NCBI RefSeq assembly: GCF_017745275.1
Contig: NZ_JAGHZS010000001.1
Span: 310,001 to 374,000 of the forward strand
Source: Chitinophaga sp.
Lineage (GTDB): Bacteria; Bacteroidota; Bacteroidia; Chitinophagales; Chitinophagaceae
Length of the DNA: 64,000 bases
Direction of reading: 5' to 3'
In this document: positions 53,816 to 62,750 of the stretch, piece after piece
Layout: the number at the start of each line of letters is the position of its first letter
Position numbering within the stretch: position 1 is the first letter of the stretch
Program-made: the position numbers and the translations under genes
The notes under the pieces: generated by a model
Told to the model about the DNA's origin: nothing
Database searches by the model: none
What the model saw: the letters and a program-made list of their open reading frames with translations, nothing else

Positions 53816-55507
53816 TTACCAACCCTGAATTTGTTTCATTGCAGGATTCTTGATGATCTCATCCTGCGTGATAGGCATGTAATAGAAAGAGCTTGGGAAA
53901 TAACGGTTTTCCTTATCGCAGTCCACTTCGGTATAAGTAAAGCCGCTGCCGTTATCAGTTACTTTATGCCCGTGGAAACGTACGTTGTTCAACACAATAT
54001 GCGCTTTACGCCAGCGGCGCAGGTCCCAGTAACGATGTCCTTCAAAGGCCAGTTCCACTTTACGTTCATGCTCAATAGCAGCCATCATGGCTTCCGGCGT
54101 GGCGGCTACCACACCCGGCAGTTTCACCCTGTTGCGTACTTTATCCAGGGACACTTTCGCTTCCGGAATACGATCCAGTTTGGTGAGTGCTTCTGCATGA
54201 ATCAGCAATATTTCTGCATAACGCATTTCTATCCATGGCTGATTACTTCCCAGTACCAGTATATTAGTGTTGGTTTCATCCAGCATTTTGCGGATATAAT
54301 AACCCGTTACCGTTTTGCGCGGATCGGTGGCTACTTTAAAATCGATGTAGCCCTCTATTTTGTCTTCGGGCGTTGTATTCAGCACGCGTCCTTTCCAGTT
54401 GGCGCCATTGTATAAAATGCTGGCATAGAAACGGGGTTCCCGGTCTTTATAAGGATCGGCTGCCATAGCGGCTTCCGACCAGGAAAATTTGCGGCCATCC
54501 GACATTTCATATTCATTCACCAATTCAGCAGTAGGTACGCCGGTAGCGCCGCCACCGTCTACATCTGCCGGCGGACAAAAGAAGTAGTCCAACTGGTGGG
54601 TAACACCCGGGCGTTGATAGTACAACGCAAAGATGGTTTCCTTGCTGTTGTTGCTGGTAAACAGTTTACCGTAATCGCTTTCCAGGTCGTATACGCCGGA
54701 GTTGATCACTGCTGCAGCGGCATCTGCGGCATGTTGATAGTATTCCGTTTTTTTAGCCGCGGGCATGCCGGTAAGTGGATCTTTATTAAATTGTTTGTTG
54801 TCGTATTCCGCTACGGATGCAGCGTATAGCCATGCCCGTGCCAGCAGTCCGTTGGCGGCGCCTTGTGTGGCACGGCCCTTTTGTGCAGCCGGCCATTCTT
54901 TTGGCAGGTGTGCAGCGGCAAAAGTGAGGTCCTGTGTAATAAAATTCCATACGGCTTCTTCACTGCTACGGGCCATACTCTGGCTGGCAGGGAGCTTATC
55001 GAGGATAATGGCACTACCGTTGATACGCGCCAGCCAGAAGTAAAAATAGGCCCGGATATAACGCGCTTCCGCTTCGTACTGTATCTTTTGTTCTGCATTG
55101 ATTTTGGCATACAACTGCATGCCATTCAGGAATTCATTGATGCGTTTAATATTAACATACGCCGTTTCCCAGAATGAAATGCCCGGAGCGGTGGCATTCA
55201 CCTGCCCCGGGTTGTACATCAACTTGTTCACTGATCCATTACCGGTAGTATTGGAAGTATATTTTTCGATATCGGTCAATGCATCGGTAGCATTGCTGTA
55301 GCCGATAGGAAACTGGCCGAAAGAAAAGGTTTTAAACTGGTCGTACATGCCATACATGTACAGGTCTACGCTGCTGGCATTTTTCCAGATAGCCGCATCG
55401 GTATAACGGTCGCCGGGCATCCCGTCCAGCTTACATCCCTGCATCCCCGCGGAAACGATGAACAGTAGCAGCAAGGCCTTTTTTATATTTGAGCGAAATG
55501 TGGTCAT
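53816..55507 (-). CDS. SusD/RagB family lipoprotein
   Basis: 563 residues. Signal peptide and lipobox SAGMQGC, then KLDGMPGDRYTDAAIWKN. The C-terminal signature (IEHERKVELAFEGHRYWDLR, then YMPITQDEIIKNPAMKQIQGW) is complete. It lies 18 nt downstream of its SusC. It is longer than the first two SusD proteins here, consistent with an independent substrate. Confidence 0.93.
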   Translation of the reverse strand: MTTFRSNIKKALLLLFIVSAGMQGCKLDGMPGDRYTDAAIWKNASSVDLYMYGMYDQFKTFSFGQFPIGYSNATDALTDIEKYTSNTTGNGSVNKLMYNPGQVNATAPGISFWETAYVNIKRINEFLNGMQLYAKINAEQKIQYEAEARYIRAYFYFWLARINGSAIILDKLPASQSMARSSEEAVWNFITQDLTFAAAHLPKEWPAAQKGRATQGAANGLLARAWLYAASVAEYDNKQFNKDPLTGMPAAKKTEYYQHAADAAAAVINSGVYDLESDYGKLFTSNNSKETIFALYYQRPGVTHQLDYFFCPPADVDGGGATGVPTAELVNEYEMSDGRKFSWSEAAMAADPYKDREPRFYASILYNGANWKGRVLNTTPEDKIEGYIDFKVATDPRKTVTGYYIRKMLDETNTNILVLGSNQPWIEMRYAEILLIHAEALTKLDRIPEAKVSLDKVRNRVKLPGVVAATPEAMMAAIEHERKVELAFEGHRYWDLRRWRKAHIVLNNVRFHGHKVTDNGSGFTYTEVDCDKENRYFPSSFYYMPITQDEIIKNPAMKQIQGW

Positions 55508-55525
55508 AGTAATTGCTTTTCCGGT

Positions 55526-58500
55526 TTAGAAAGTAAGGTTAGCGCCAAAAGACAGCATCTGTTGTTGCGGATAGAAGCCGTTGTTGGCGTTTGGCATTTC
55601 CGGATCCATGTACTTCAGGTGATCCAATGTGATCAGGTTAAATCCTGCCAGGTAGAAGCGGCATTTTTCAATGTTCAGTTGCTTTAGAATAGTAGCAGGT
55701 ACTGTTACTCCTATCTGTGCAGATTTCAAACGTACATAGGCGCCATTCTTTACCCATTGAGAGTTAGCCCAACCGTTGTGATTTGGAAACCCGGCCCTGT
55801 CGGCCGTTAAACGGGGGAACGCTGCATTTGGATTGTCAGGAGTCCAGGCTTGTTCTACCAGGTAGTAGGGACTGTTGCCGGCACCATAAAACGGACGGGT
55901 AAACGGTGTGTTATCATTCACCCCCCAGGTACCGGATGAACCTTCGTATTCCCCACCGAGTGATACATCTACCAAAGCTGCTCCCTGTATTAATGCAGAG
56001 AAATCAAAGATGCCATAACGCAGTTCCAGGTTTAACCCATACATGATTTGCGGAATGTTGCTGCGACCCATGTAGGTGATATCATCCGTAGTAATTTTAC
56101 CATCGCCGTTGATGTCCTTGTATTTGATGAAGCCGGGAGCCGCGCCACCACTGGGTGAAGACGGCCAGTTGTTTACTTCGTCCCAGTTCTGGAATAAGCC
56201 TTCAGAAATAAATCCTTTCTTTTCGCCGATACTTCTTCCCGGAGTTCGCTGCCATGCGGGCCATCCATCAGGATCATTTTTCACGAGAATTTTATTACGT
56301 GACCAGTTGAAGTTACCGGTTACACCATAATCCAGTTTGTTGTTTACTTTATGGCGATGGGTAACCTGCAGGTCTATCCCGCGTACATCGGCCATCCCAC
56401 GATTGATCACCTGTGTATAGTAGCCTCCCATGGAAGGTGGGAATAAGTTGCCCTGTACATCGAGTATGTCTTTGGTAATTTTATAGAAATAATCAGCGGT
56501 TACAGAGAGGGCGCCATTGAACAGGCTTACATCTGCTCCAACATTGGTGGTGTATGCTTTTTCCCAGGTGAGGTTCACATTCGGCGGATTACCGGAATAA
56601 ATACCTGATACCGATTTATCACCAATCACCACCACTGGTTTGTCTGACAGCGAAAAAGTTTGCAGGTACTGGTAATCACCAATCCCCCTGTCGTTACCCG
56701 TTTTACCGTAAGAAGCCCTTAATTTCAGGAAGTCTACTTTCTCTTTCAGGCCGGCAAAGAACTGTTCTTCACTCAGCACCCAGGCCGCAGATGCTGCCGG
56801 GAAAAAGCCCCAGCGGTTGTTCACCGGGAAGTATAAGGAGCCATCGTAACGGGATACCAGTTCCAGCAGGTAGCGGTTTTTGTAAGCATAGTTGACCCTG
56901 GTTACCAGTCCGGAGCGGGCGTTGGTACCGCTGTTACCGGTAGGTTGAACAATGTATTTATTGTCCTGGTCGCGGAAATCAATTTCTTTCAATTCTGTGA
57001 GTGGTAAGTTACTACCACCGGCAGAGAAGCCATTTCTATCGTATTGGGAATATTCATATAAGGCCAGCGCTTTGATGCTGTGTTTACCTACTTCGGTGCT
57101 GTATTGAATGCTTGGCTGGAAGGTTTGGCGCGCGTTATTGCCCTGCGACTGGCGCACGGTGTTGATGTTGATACCCGGCGGCAGCGAAGGATTCCAGTAG
57201 AAGCCGGTGCTGCTTTGTTCTCTCACCATCATGGTATAAGGGGTGGTCCAGCTTTTAAATTCCTGGAAAGATTTATCGTAGGCTGTCATCAGTTTCAGGT
57301 CCAGTCCTTTTACGTAGGGCACGTGCATAGTGAAAGTGAGCGCGCCCTGGAAGGTGCTGGTGAGGTAGCGTTGCCAGCCGGATTGTTCAATTACAGCTTG
57401 TGGATTTACAATACCGGAGTTAGAGCGTGTAGCCGTTGGCGTACCATCGATGGTAGCGGGGATGTTGGGCAATGCTCTTACTGCCTGGTAGAAGGGATTC
57501 ATGTATTCGCCGTCATCCGCGGGGATACCGGTGCTGTTGCGTGTTTCCTGGCGTGCGCCGAGGTCGAATGCTATAGAGAATGTTTTACTGATGGTAGCGT
57601 CTACGTTGGTTCTTACGTTGAAGCGTTTATAGTCTGATCCTTTTACTACCCCTTCCTGGTTGAGGTAACTGGCGTTGGAGAAATAGCGGATTTTATCGGA
57701 GCCCCCTCTTACACTTACGCTGTGGTGTTGCGCCATTGTTTTTCTGCCGGTGAGCATGCCGGTCCAGTCGGTGTTGCCGAGGTAAGGATCTTTGTTGGTG
57801 CCGTTCCGCAGGGCCGCAATCTGTGCGTCGGAATACGTGTATGGAATGGGATCTCCACCGGTGGCGGTGAGGTAATCATTATCCATTTGTTCTCCTTTTT
57901 TGAACCAGTACATGTAATCTGGTCCGTTGAGGAATTTAGGGAAGCGGGTAAAAGCGGTACGGGTAATTTCTCCGTCGTATGACACAACGGGTTTGCCGGC
58001 GGCGCCTCTTTTGGTGGTCACGAGGATTACGCCGTTAGCACCTTGTACACCGTAAGTAGCTGCAGCGGCGGCGTCTTTCAGGAGGGTGATGCTTTCTACT
58101 TCTGTTGGATCAAGGCTGCCGAAAGAGCGTTCCACGCCGTCTACAATTACTACCGGTGCGTTGCTATTGTAAGTACTTTGTCCGCGGATCAGCAGCGTGG
58201 CATCGTCAAAACCGGGGCGACCGGAAGTCTGGCTGGCTACCAATCCCGGCAAACGACCTGCCAGTGCATTGGTCAGGTTCATGGCCGGCGTTTTCTTCAG
58301 CTCTGCGGAAGAGATCTGTGCCACGCTACCGGTGAGGGATGCTTTCTTTTGTGTACCGTAACCTACTACCATTACTTCGTTCAGGTCTTTCGGGTTTTCT
58401 TTCAGGATAGCGTTGAAAGGCTGCCCTGGTGTAGCGTTGATGGTGATGGTGGTAAAGCCGGTCATTGATACCTGTAAGGTTTGGGGACCATTGGCGGGGA

Positions 58501-58705
58501 GACTAAAAGTCCCGTCGGGGTTGGTCACCATTCCTTTTTGTGTACCTTTTACCAGGATGGTAGCACCCGGCAGCGGGTTTCCTTTCTCATCCCTGACGGT
58601 ACCTTTCAGCACCTGTTGCTGTGCCAGCGCTATCCCATGCTGTATGATCAGGAGTATCATCAGCAGGCAGGTGCGCCACATTAGATTTGGTTTACGTTTA
58701 CTCAT
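55526..58705 (-). CDS. SusC/RagA TonB-dependent outer membrane receptor
   Basis: 1,059 residues. Signal region (MILLIIQHGIALAQQ), carboxypeptidase-like domain (LKGTVRDEKGNPLPGATILV), plug (NEVMVVGYGTQKKASLTGSV) and C-terminal barrel strand FGANLTF. No STN domain. It heads the largest locus in the window and would import an oligosaccharide for the GHL10, SGNH and NagX-like enzymes encoded behind it. The AGE epimerase gene is 103 nt upstream on the same strand. Confidence 0.93.
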   Translation of the reverse strand: MSKRKPNLMWRTCLLMILLIIQHGIALAQQQVLKGTVRDEKGNPLPGATILVKGTQKGMVTNPDGTFSLPANGPQTLQVSMTGFTTITINATPGQPFNAILKENPKDLNEVMVVGYGTQKKASLTGSVAQISSAELKKTPAMNLTNALAGRLPGLVASQTSGRPGFDDATLLIRGQSTYNSNAPVVIVDGVERSFGSLDPTEVESITLLKDAAAAATYGVQGANGVILVTTKRGAAGKPVVSYDGEITRTAFTRFPKFLNGPDYMYWFKKGEQMDNDYLTATGGDPIPYTYSDAQIAALRNGTNKDPYLGNTDWTGMLTGRKTMAQHHSVSVRGGSDKIRYFSNASYLNQEGVVKGSDYKRFNVRTNVDATISKTFSIAFDLGARQETRNSTGIPADDGEYMNPFYQAVRALPNIPATIDGTPTATRSNSGIVNPQAVIEQSGWQRYLTSTFQGALTFTMHVPYVKGLDLKLMTAYDKSFQEFKSWTTPYTMMVREQSSTGFYWNPSLPPGININTVRQSQGNNARQTFQPSIQYSTEVGKHSIKALALYEYSQYDRNGFSAGGSNLPLTELKEIDFRDQDNKYIVQPTGNSGTNARSGLVTRVNYAYKNRYLLELVSRYDGSLYFPVNNRWGFFPAASAAWVLSEEQFFAGLKEKVDFLKLRASYGKTGNDRGIGDYQYLQTFSLSDKPVVVIGDKSVSGIYSGNPPNVNLTWEKAYTTNVGADVSLFNGALSVTADYFYKITKDILDVQGNLFPPSMGGYYTQVINRGMADVRGIDLQVTHRHKVNNKLDYGVTGNFNWSRNKILVKNDPDGWPAWQRTPGRSIGEKKGFISEGLFQNWDEVNNWPSSPSGGAAPGFIKYKDINGDGKITTDDITYMGRSNIPQIMYGLNLELRYGIFDFSALIQGAALVDVSLGGEYEGSSGTWGVNDNTPFTRPFYGAGNSPYYLVEQAWTPDNPNAAFPRLTADRAGFPNHNGWANSQWVKNGAYVRLKSAQIGVTVPATILKQLNIEKCRFYLAGFNLITLDHLKYMDPEMPNANNGFYPQQQMLSFGANLTF

Positions 58706-58720
58706 AACTTGAATTTAGCC

Positions 58721-58748
58721 GTCAGTTGTTAGCTGTTGGCAGTTAGTG
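58721..58748. repeat. Solo heptad array upstream of the susC gene
   Basis: Four successive 7-nt words of the form GTNNNNN (GTCAGTT, GTTAGCT, GTTGGCA, GTTAGTG) occupy 58721-58748. No complementary arm was seen nearby. It may be half of a heptad-repeat hairpin that lost its partner. Confidence 0.45.
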
Positions 58749-58808
58749 ATTGCCTTTTGCGATTACTTTTACAGGGATTAGTTTTTTCATAGGTAGCAAC
58801 AAATGTTA

Positions 58809-60008
58809 TTACGAAAAGGTAGCCGCTACCTGGTACAGCGCTCTGGGTACGTGGAAGCAGCCTTTCCATTTTCCGCCTTTGAGCGGTAGTAATACTTCGC
58901 CTTGCCTGTTGAGGTATCCGAACCACTCTGCGTGTTCCGTATCGCGGAAATGTTGCCAGGTATAGTCATGTACTTTTTTGAACCAGGTGGCGCAGCGTGG
59001 ATCGCCGGTATAGGTGTAGCCTTTGGCCAGGGCCACCAGTGCTTCTACGTGTACCCACCACAGTTTCTGATCCCACTCCAGTTGTTGTGGTGGATGGCCC
59101 AGGATATCTTTAAAATAGAGGATGCCGCCAAATTCGTTGTCCCATCCAAATTCCAGGGTATCGAGCATAATGTTGCATGCCTGGCGGAGCAGGGAGGGAT
59201 CATTGATTCTTTTGGCGAGGTCCATGATAAACCACATGGCTTCGATGCCGTGACCTGGATTTACGAGGCGGCCTTCGAAGCTGTTGGAGAAGGTGCCGTT
59301 GGCGTATACATTTTCAACGATCAGTTTTTTATCCGGCTGATAGAATACGTCCATTACTTCGTGTACTACCGTAGGAATAAATTCAGCAACGCGGGAAGCG
59401 CCGAGCAGGTGTTCCATTTCGAGCGACAGGTTACAGAGTATCATAGGTAAGCTGAAGCCTTTGAGTGGACGGGTACCGGGATAGGCCTTATTATAGACTC
59501 CTTTCCAGTTGTCCTGGCGGAGGAGGATACTTTCAAAAGTAGTGAGGGCAATTTCTTTGAAACGATCGCTGGGAGTGGCTTTATCGAGTGCGGCAAATCC
59601 CATGGCGGCGAAGCAGTCGCTGAAAATATTATAGGCTTGTACCAGTGGTTTTCCCTGTTCATTGAGGGAGAAGTACCAATGTCCTTTTTCGTTGCGACCA
59701 TATTTTTCCATGAAGGTGGCGCCGTGCAGGGCCATATCGAGCCATTCCTGCCGGGGCGCGATGTGGTTGAACATATGGGCGAAAGTCCATACTTCGCGGC
59801 CTTGCAGCCACATAAACTTATCGGTATCGAATACGCTGCCGTCCCTGTTCAGGCAGGTATAAAATCCGCCATTGGTTTCGTCTTTGCTGAAGTTGACCCA
59901 GAAAGGCAAAATATTATCGAGTAATTCGGTTCTATATAAACCTGCATAATGCGAGGTATTTAATTCGTGGGAGGTCTCTTCCTGTCGATCGGCTACTTTT
60001 GGTTGCAT
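58809..60008 (-). CDS. AGE family epimerase (N-acylglucosamine 2-epimerase-like)
   Basis: A cytoplasmic protein of 399 residues with an (alpha/alpha)6 barrel. Typical elements: FWVNFSKDETNGGFYTCLN, KFMWLQGREVWTFAHMFN, YNIFSDCFAAMGFAAL, GRLVNPGHGIEAMWFIMD and HVEALVALAKGYTYTG. The sequence is closer to the renin-binding-protein/GlcNAc 2-epimerase type than to cellobiose epimerase, as I judge it, so interconversion of GlcNAc and ManNAc is the likely reaction; a mannose or other sugar epimerase remains possible. It is divergent from the ROK regulator gene, which probably controls it. Confidence 0.83.
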   Translation of the reverse strand: MQPKVADRQEETSHELNTSHYAGLYRTELLDNILPFWVNFSKDETNGGFYTCLNRDGSVFDTDKFMWLQGREVWTFAHMFNHIAPRQEWLDMALHGATFMEKYGRNEKGHWYFSLNEQGKPLVQAYNIFSDCFAAMGFAALDKATPSDRFKEIALTTFESILLRQDNWKGVYNKAYPGTRPLKGFSLPMILCNLSLEMEHLLGASRVAEFIPTVVHEVMDVFYQPDKKLIVENVYANGTFSNSFEGRLVNPGHGIEAMWFIMDLAKRINDPSLLRQACNIMLDTLEFGWDNEFGGILYFKDILGHPPQQLEWDQKLWWVHVEALVALAKGYTYTGDPRCATWFKKVHDYTWQHFRDTEHAEWFGYLNRQGEVLLPLKGGKWKGCFHVPRALYQVAATFS

Positions 60009-60010
60009 TC

Positions 60011-60028
60011 TTTTTAAATTATTTTATT
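60011..60028. promoter_or_regulatory. Candidate ROK operator copy 1
   Basis: The 18-mer TTTTTAAATTATTTTATT, just upstream of the AGE epimerase start, recurs exactly at 61423-61440 upstream of the exported unknown gene. The two copies flank the ROK gene. Confidence 0.45.
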
Positions 60029-60075
60029 TTCAGAAGCCAATTTATTATTATTTTAATTATAAAGCAACCATTCGT

Positions 60076-60090
60076 AAATAATTTTATTAA
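60076..60090. promoter_or_regulatory. Candidate ROK operator copy 2 with CAACC/GGTTG flanks
   Basis: AAATAATTTTATTAA differs by one base from the 3' part of the copy near 61430, and is bracketed by CAACC (60064) and GGTTG (60094). It lies in the divergent AGE-ROK intergenic region. Confidence 0.4.
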
Positions 60091-60111
60091 TAAAGGTTGT
60101 TTCATGACAAC

Positions 60112-60144
60112 TTGATTAACTTTATTAATTATATACTACTTTTA
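60112..60144 (+). promoter_or_regulatory. Possible promoter of the ROK regulator gene
   Basis: TTG (60112-60114) is separated by 22 nt from TACTTTTA (60137-60144), close to the -33 TTTG / -7 TAnnTTTG pattern but with the last base changed. The start codon is 24 nt on. Confidence 0.35.
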
Positions 60145-60167
60145 AGAAAAAATATCATTCATACTGC

Positions 60168-61403
60168 ATGACAACCCAGGAAAGCATATTTGAAATCTTT
60201 TCAGAAGAGAATCTGGCCGGTGTGGCTTATAAGAATAAATCCCTCAAACGCGCGATCATTGATCATCTGGACCAGCTAGGCAACAGCACTATTACTGATT
60301 TAACCATTGCCCTGAATATCAGTGTCCCCAAAACCACCAGTTTAATTAATGAGTTGATGAGCGATGGCATTGTGAAGGAGTATGGGAAAGACGACTCCAA
60401 AGGCGGGCGAAGGGCCAGTATGTACGGGCTGGTAGCGGAATGTGGCTTCTTCATTGGAGTAGACATCAAGAACTTTTATGTGAACATCGGCTTATTGGAT
60501 TTCAAGAAGGAGCTGGTAACTTCCGAGATGCACGTTCCTTTTACGCTGGCTAATACGCCCGAATCTTTTAAAGAGCTGATCAACATTATTCTTCACTTTA
60601 TAGAGCATGTACCGGTTAACAAAAAGAAGATCTTCGCTGCCTGTCTCAATCTTTCCGGGCGTATCAACAGTGAGAAAGGGTATAGCTACAGCTACTTTCA
60701 TTTTAACGAAGAGCCGTTGAGCCAGATCGTGGAAAACGAGATTGGCATCAAAACCTTTGTGGAAAACGATTCCCGGGCCATGGCTTATGGAGAGTTTTAC
60801 AACGGCACGGTGCACGACGAGAAGAATGTACTGTACCTGAACCTCGATTATGGCATTGGTTTAGGCATTATGATAGACGGTAAGATTTACCGGGGTAAAT
60901 CCGGCTTCAGTGGCGAGTTTGGGCATATCCCGATTTTCACGAACGAAATCATTTGTCATTGTGGCAAGAAAGGCTGCCTTGAAACAGAAGCCTCCGGGCA
61001 GGCGCTGGTACGCATGTTCCAGGAAAGAATAGAACAGGGCCATACCTCCGCGTTGCTACAGGGCAAGAAGATGCCGGAGCACCTCCGTGTATCAGATATT
61101 ATAAAGGCTACCTTAAATGAAGACACACTGTGTATAGAGTTGATTGCGGAACTGGGCGAAAAAATAGGCCGTGGTATTTCTGTACTCATCAATCTCTTTA
61201 ACCCCGAACTGGTGATTATAGGCGGTATCCTGGCAGATACCGGCGATTATATCCGGCTGCCGATCCGCAGTGCACTGAACAAGTATTCGTTAAGCCTGGT
61301 GAATAACGATACGCAGTTACGGATGTCTAAACTCCATGAAAAAGCCGGTATTATTGGAGGCTGTCTCATTGCAAGGCATAACCTGCTTGCTTTTAATAAA
61401 TAA
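60168..61403 (+). CDS. ROK family transcriptional regulator
   Basis: 411 residues. An N-terminal winged HTH (about 25-90: KNKSLKRAIIDHLDQLGNST, LNISVPKTTSLINELMSDG, KGGRRASMYGL) precedes a ROK domain. ROK features are LNLDYGIGLGIMIDGKIYRG, the zinc motif GHIPIFTNEIICHCGKKGCL, and LFNPELVIIGGI. ROK regulators bind sugars or phosphosugars and control uptake loci; NagC-type members respond to GlcNAc-6-phosphate. ENDSRAMAYGE matches the family's catalytic-like segment, so sugar binding is likely. It is divergent from the AGE epimerase/SusC/SusD locus and probably regulates it, with candidate sites on both sides of the gene. Confidence 0.9.
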   Translation: MTTQESIFEIFSEENLAGVAYKNKSLKRAIIDHLDQLGNSTITDLTIALNISVPKTTSLINELMSDGIVKEYGKDDSKGGRRASMYGLVAECGFFIGVDIKNFYVNIGLLDFKKELVTSEMHVPFTLANTPESFKELINIILHFIEHVPVNKKKIFAACLNLSGRINSEKGYSYSYFHFNEEPLSQIVENEIGIKTFVENDSRAMAYGEFYNGTVHDEKNVLYLNLDYGIGLGIMIDGKIYRGKSGFSGEFGHIPIFTNEIICHCGKKGCLETEASGQALVRMFQERIEQGHTSALLQGKKMPEHLRVSDIIKATLNEDTLCIELIAELGEKIGRGISVLINLFNPELVIIGGILADTGDYIRLPIRSALNKYSLSLVNNDTQLRMSKLHEKAGIIGGCLIARHNLLAFNK

Positions 61404-61422
61404 TTACATCAACGGCTGTTGT

Positions 61423-61440
61423 TTTTTAAATTATTTTATT
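61423..61440. promoter_or_regulatory. Candidate ROK operator copy 3
   Basis: Exact copy of the 18-mer at 60011-60028, located 52 nt before the ATG of the exported unknown gene, suggesting that gene belongs to the same regulon. Confidence 0.45.
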
Positions 61441-61443
61441 AAG

Positions 61444-61487
61444 TTTGTTACGATTAATAATAAATATTAACTATTCATCGTAACAAA
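61444..61487 (+). promoter_or_regulatory. 11-bp inverted repeat before the exported unknown gene
   Basis: TTTGTTACGAT (61444-61454) is exactly complementary to ATCGTAACAAA (61477-61487), with 22 nt between, ending 5 nt before the ATG (61493). It could be an operator or a 5'-UTR hairpin. Confidence 0.6.
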
Positions 61488-61492
61488 TTTCC

Positions 61493-62692
61493 ATGTTTAC
61501 AACACGTATATCAGCCAACGGAAAAAGGATATTATTATTCGGCATTGCAGTCGCCACCGGTTGTATGGCTCATGCACAGGGCGTTTCCAGCGCATTGAAC
61601 CAGGTGATCATCAACACCCCGCAAGGCCATGCCTTACAAGTACCCGGCCTGCTCAGTGAGCAGCTCCCCTCCCTGAACTACCAGAAAATAGTACTGCCCG
61701 GCCCACAATACCTCATTTCCGACGACCCTGAATATATTCGTGTACCCGAGGGCGTAGCCCTGCGGGAACCGGTGCAACCCGGCACTGTAAGGCTCTATCT
61801 TTACAACGTAAACGGCGTACAGGAACCACAGAAAATGGACCGCAAAATAGCCGCGGTGATTAAAAATACCGGGAGTCAGCCTATGCATATACGCATGCTG
61901 AAATACGCTTCCCAGAAACCTACCACCAACTATTTCTTTGCCGGCAAACAAGGCCTGGCGGACTTCTTCGCCTCCAAACCCGAAACCACTGCCCGTGAAG
62001 TAAAGCCCGGCGCCAGCATTTGCCTGGACCCCATCCAGGATAAAGCCGTGGTGAAATATGATGAACTGGTACATGGCTTCTATGAATTTGTGATTGACCA
62101 ACCCGGAGAAGTAAGCATTGTACAAACCGATTTAAAAACACCGGCTACCGTGGCTGCTGCACGCGTGAAAACTGCCCTCGCCACCAAACAATACGCCGGC
62201 GCCGGCCGCGGCACCTACGGTATCAGCAACTACCGCATCATTGCAAAAGATACCCTCGATACTAAAAATGGACTCGCACAAATTGTAGTGGCAGACGGAG
62301 AAAAAGATCCATGGGTGATAGGTAAAGAAGCCACCACCGGTGAACTGAAAAGCCTGGATGGCAACTATGGTATCATCTATCATATAGACGTGGCCTGGAA
62401 AAGCTCCGATGGCAAAGGCCTGGCACTTATGACCTGGAATCCCCGCGGCGATAACAGCCAGTGGTGCGGCGGTATGGCCAACACCATGATTGTGAGTGGT
62501 GGCAAGTTTAAAGAAGGCATTATACAATTACCCGGCAATCAACTGGTAACGACCAAAGCCCCGGAAGCAATCCTGGTGCAGATCTTCACGCCATCGAAAG
62601 ATGGGAGCGTGCAGCAAATTCACCTGACCTACTCTCCCCCCGGCGCCTCCTGCCTGCCAACACCATTGGTGCTGGTACCGGTAGACCTGTAA
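61493..62692 (+). CDS. Exported protein of unknown function
   Basis: 399 residues with a signal peptide (GCMAHAQG). No family was recognised. Internal features: IYHIDVAWKSSDGKGLALM, WNPRGDNSQWCGGMANTMIV and an N-terminal region with NTPQGHALQVPGLLSEQLP; mostly beta in appearance. The promoter region carries an exact copy of the motif found near the ROK/AGE genes and an 11-bp inverted repeat, so it may be a ROK-regulated envelope protein. A copper-amine-oxidase-like or adhesin role was considered but not supported. A terminator follows. Confidence 0.7.
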   Translation: MFTTRISANGKRILLFGIAVATGCMAHAQGVSSALNQVIINTPQGHALQVPGLLSEQLPSLNYQKIVLPGPQYLISDDPEYIRVPEGVALREPVQPGTVRLYLYNVNGVQEPQKMDRKIAAVIKNTGSQPMHIRMLKYASQKPTTNYFFAGKQGLADFFASKPETTAREVKPGASICLDPIQDKAVVKYDELVHGFYEFVIDQPGEVSIVQTDLKTPATVAAARVKTALATKQYAGAGRGTYGISNYRIIAKDTLDTKNGLAQIVVADGEKDPWVIGKEATTGELKSLDGNYGIIYHIDVAWKSSDGKGLALMTWNPRGDNSQWCGGMANTMIVSGGKFKEGIIQLPGNQLVTTKAPEAILVQIFTPSKDGSVQQIHLTYSPPGASCLPTPLVLVPVDL

Positions 62693-62720
62693 TAACAAAT
62701 AACGGAAATCATATACACAG

Positions 62721-62743
62721 CGGCGTTCCATCACGGAGCGCCG
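62721..62743 (+). terminator. Intrinsic terminator of the exported unknown gene
   Basis: Stem CGGCGTTCC / GGAGCGCCG (one G-U pair, 5-nt loop) is followed by TTTCTTTTT. It serves the plus-strand gene; the minus-strand side has no T-run. Confidence 0.75.
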
Positions 62744-62750
62744 TTTCTTT

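Noticed and set aside
45651..61403. Sialic acid catabolism locus
   Set aside because: The epimerase, SGNH esterase, SSS symporter and SusC/SusD would fit, but no sialidase, neuraminate lyase or mutarotase gene is present in the window, so a general amino-sugar glycan is the safer reading.
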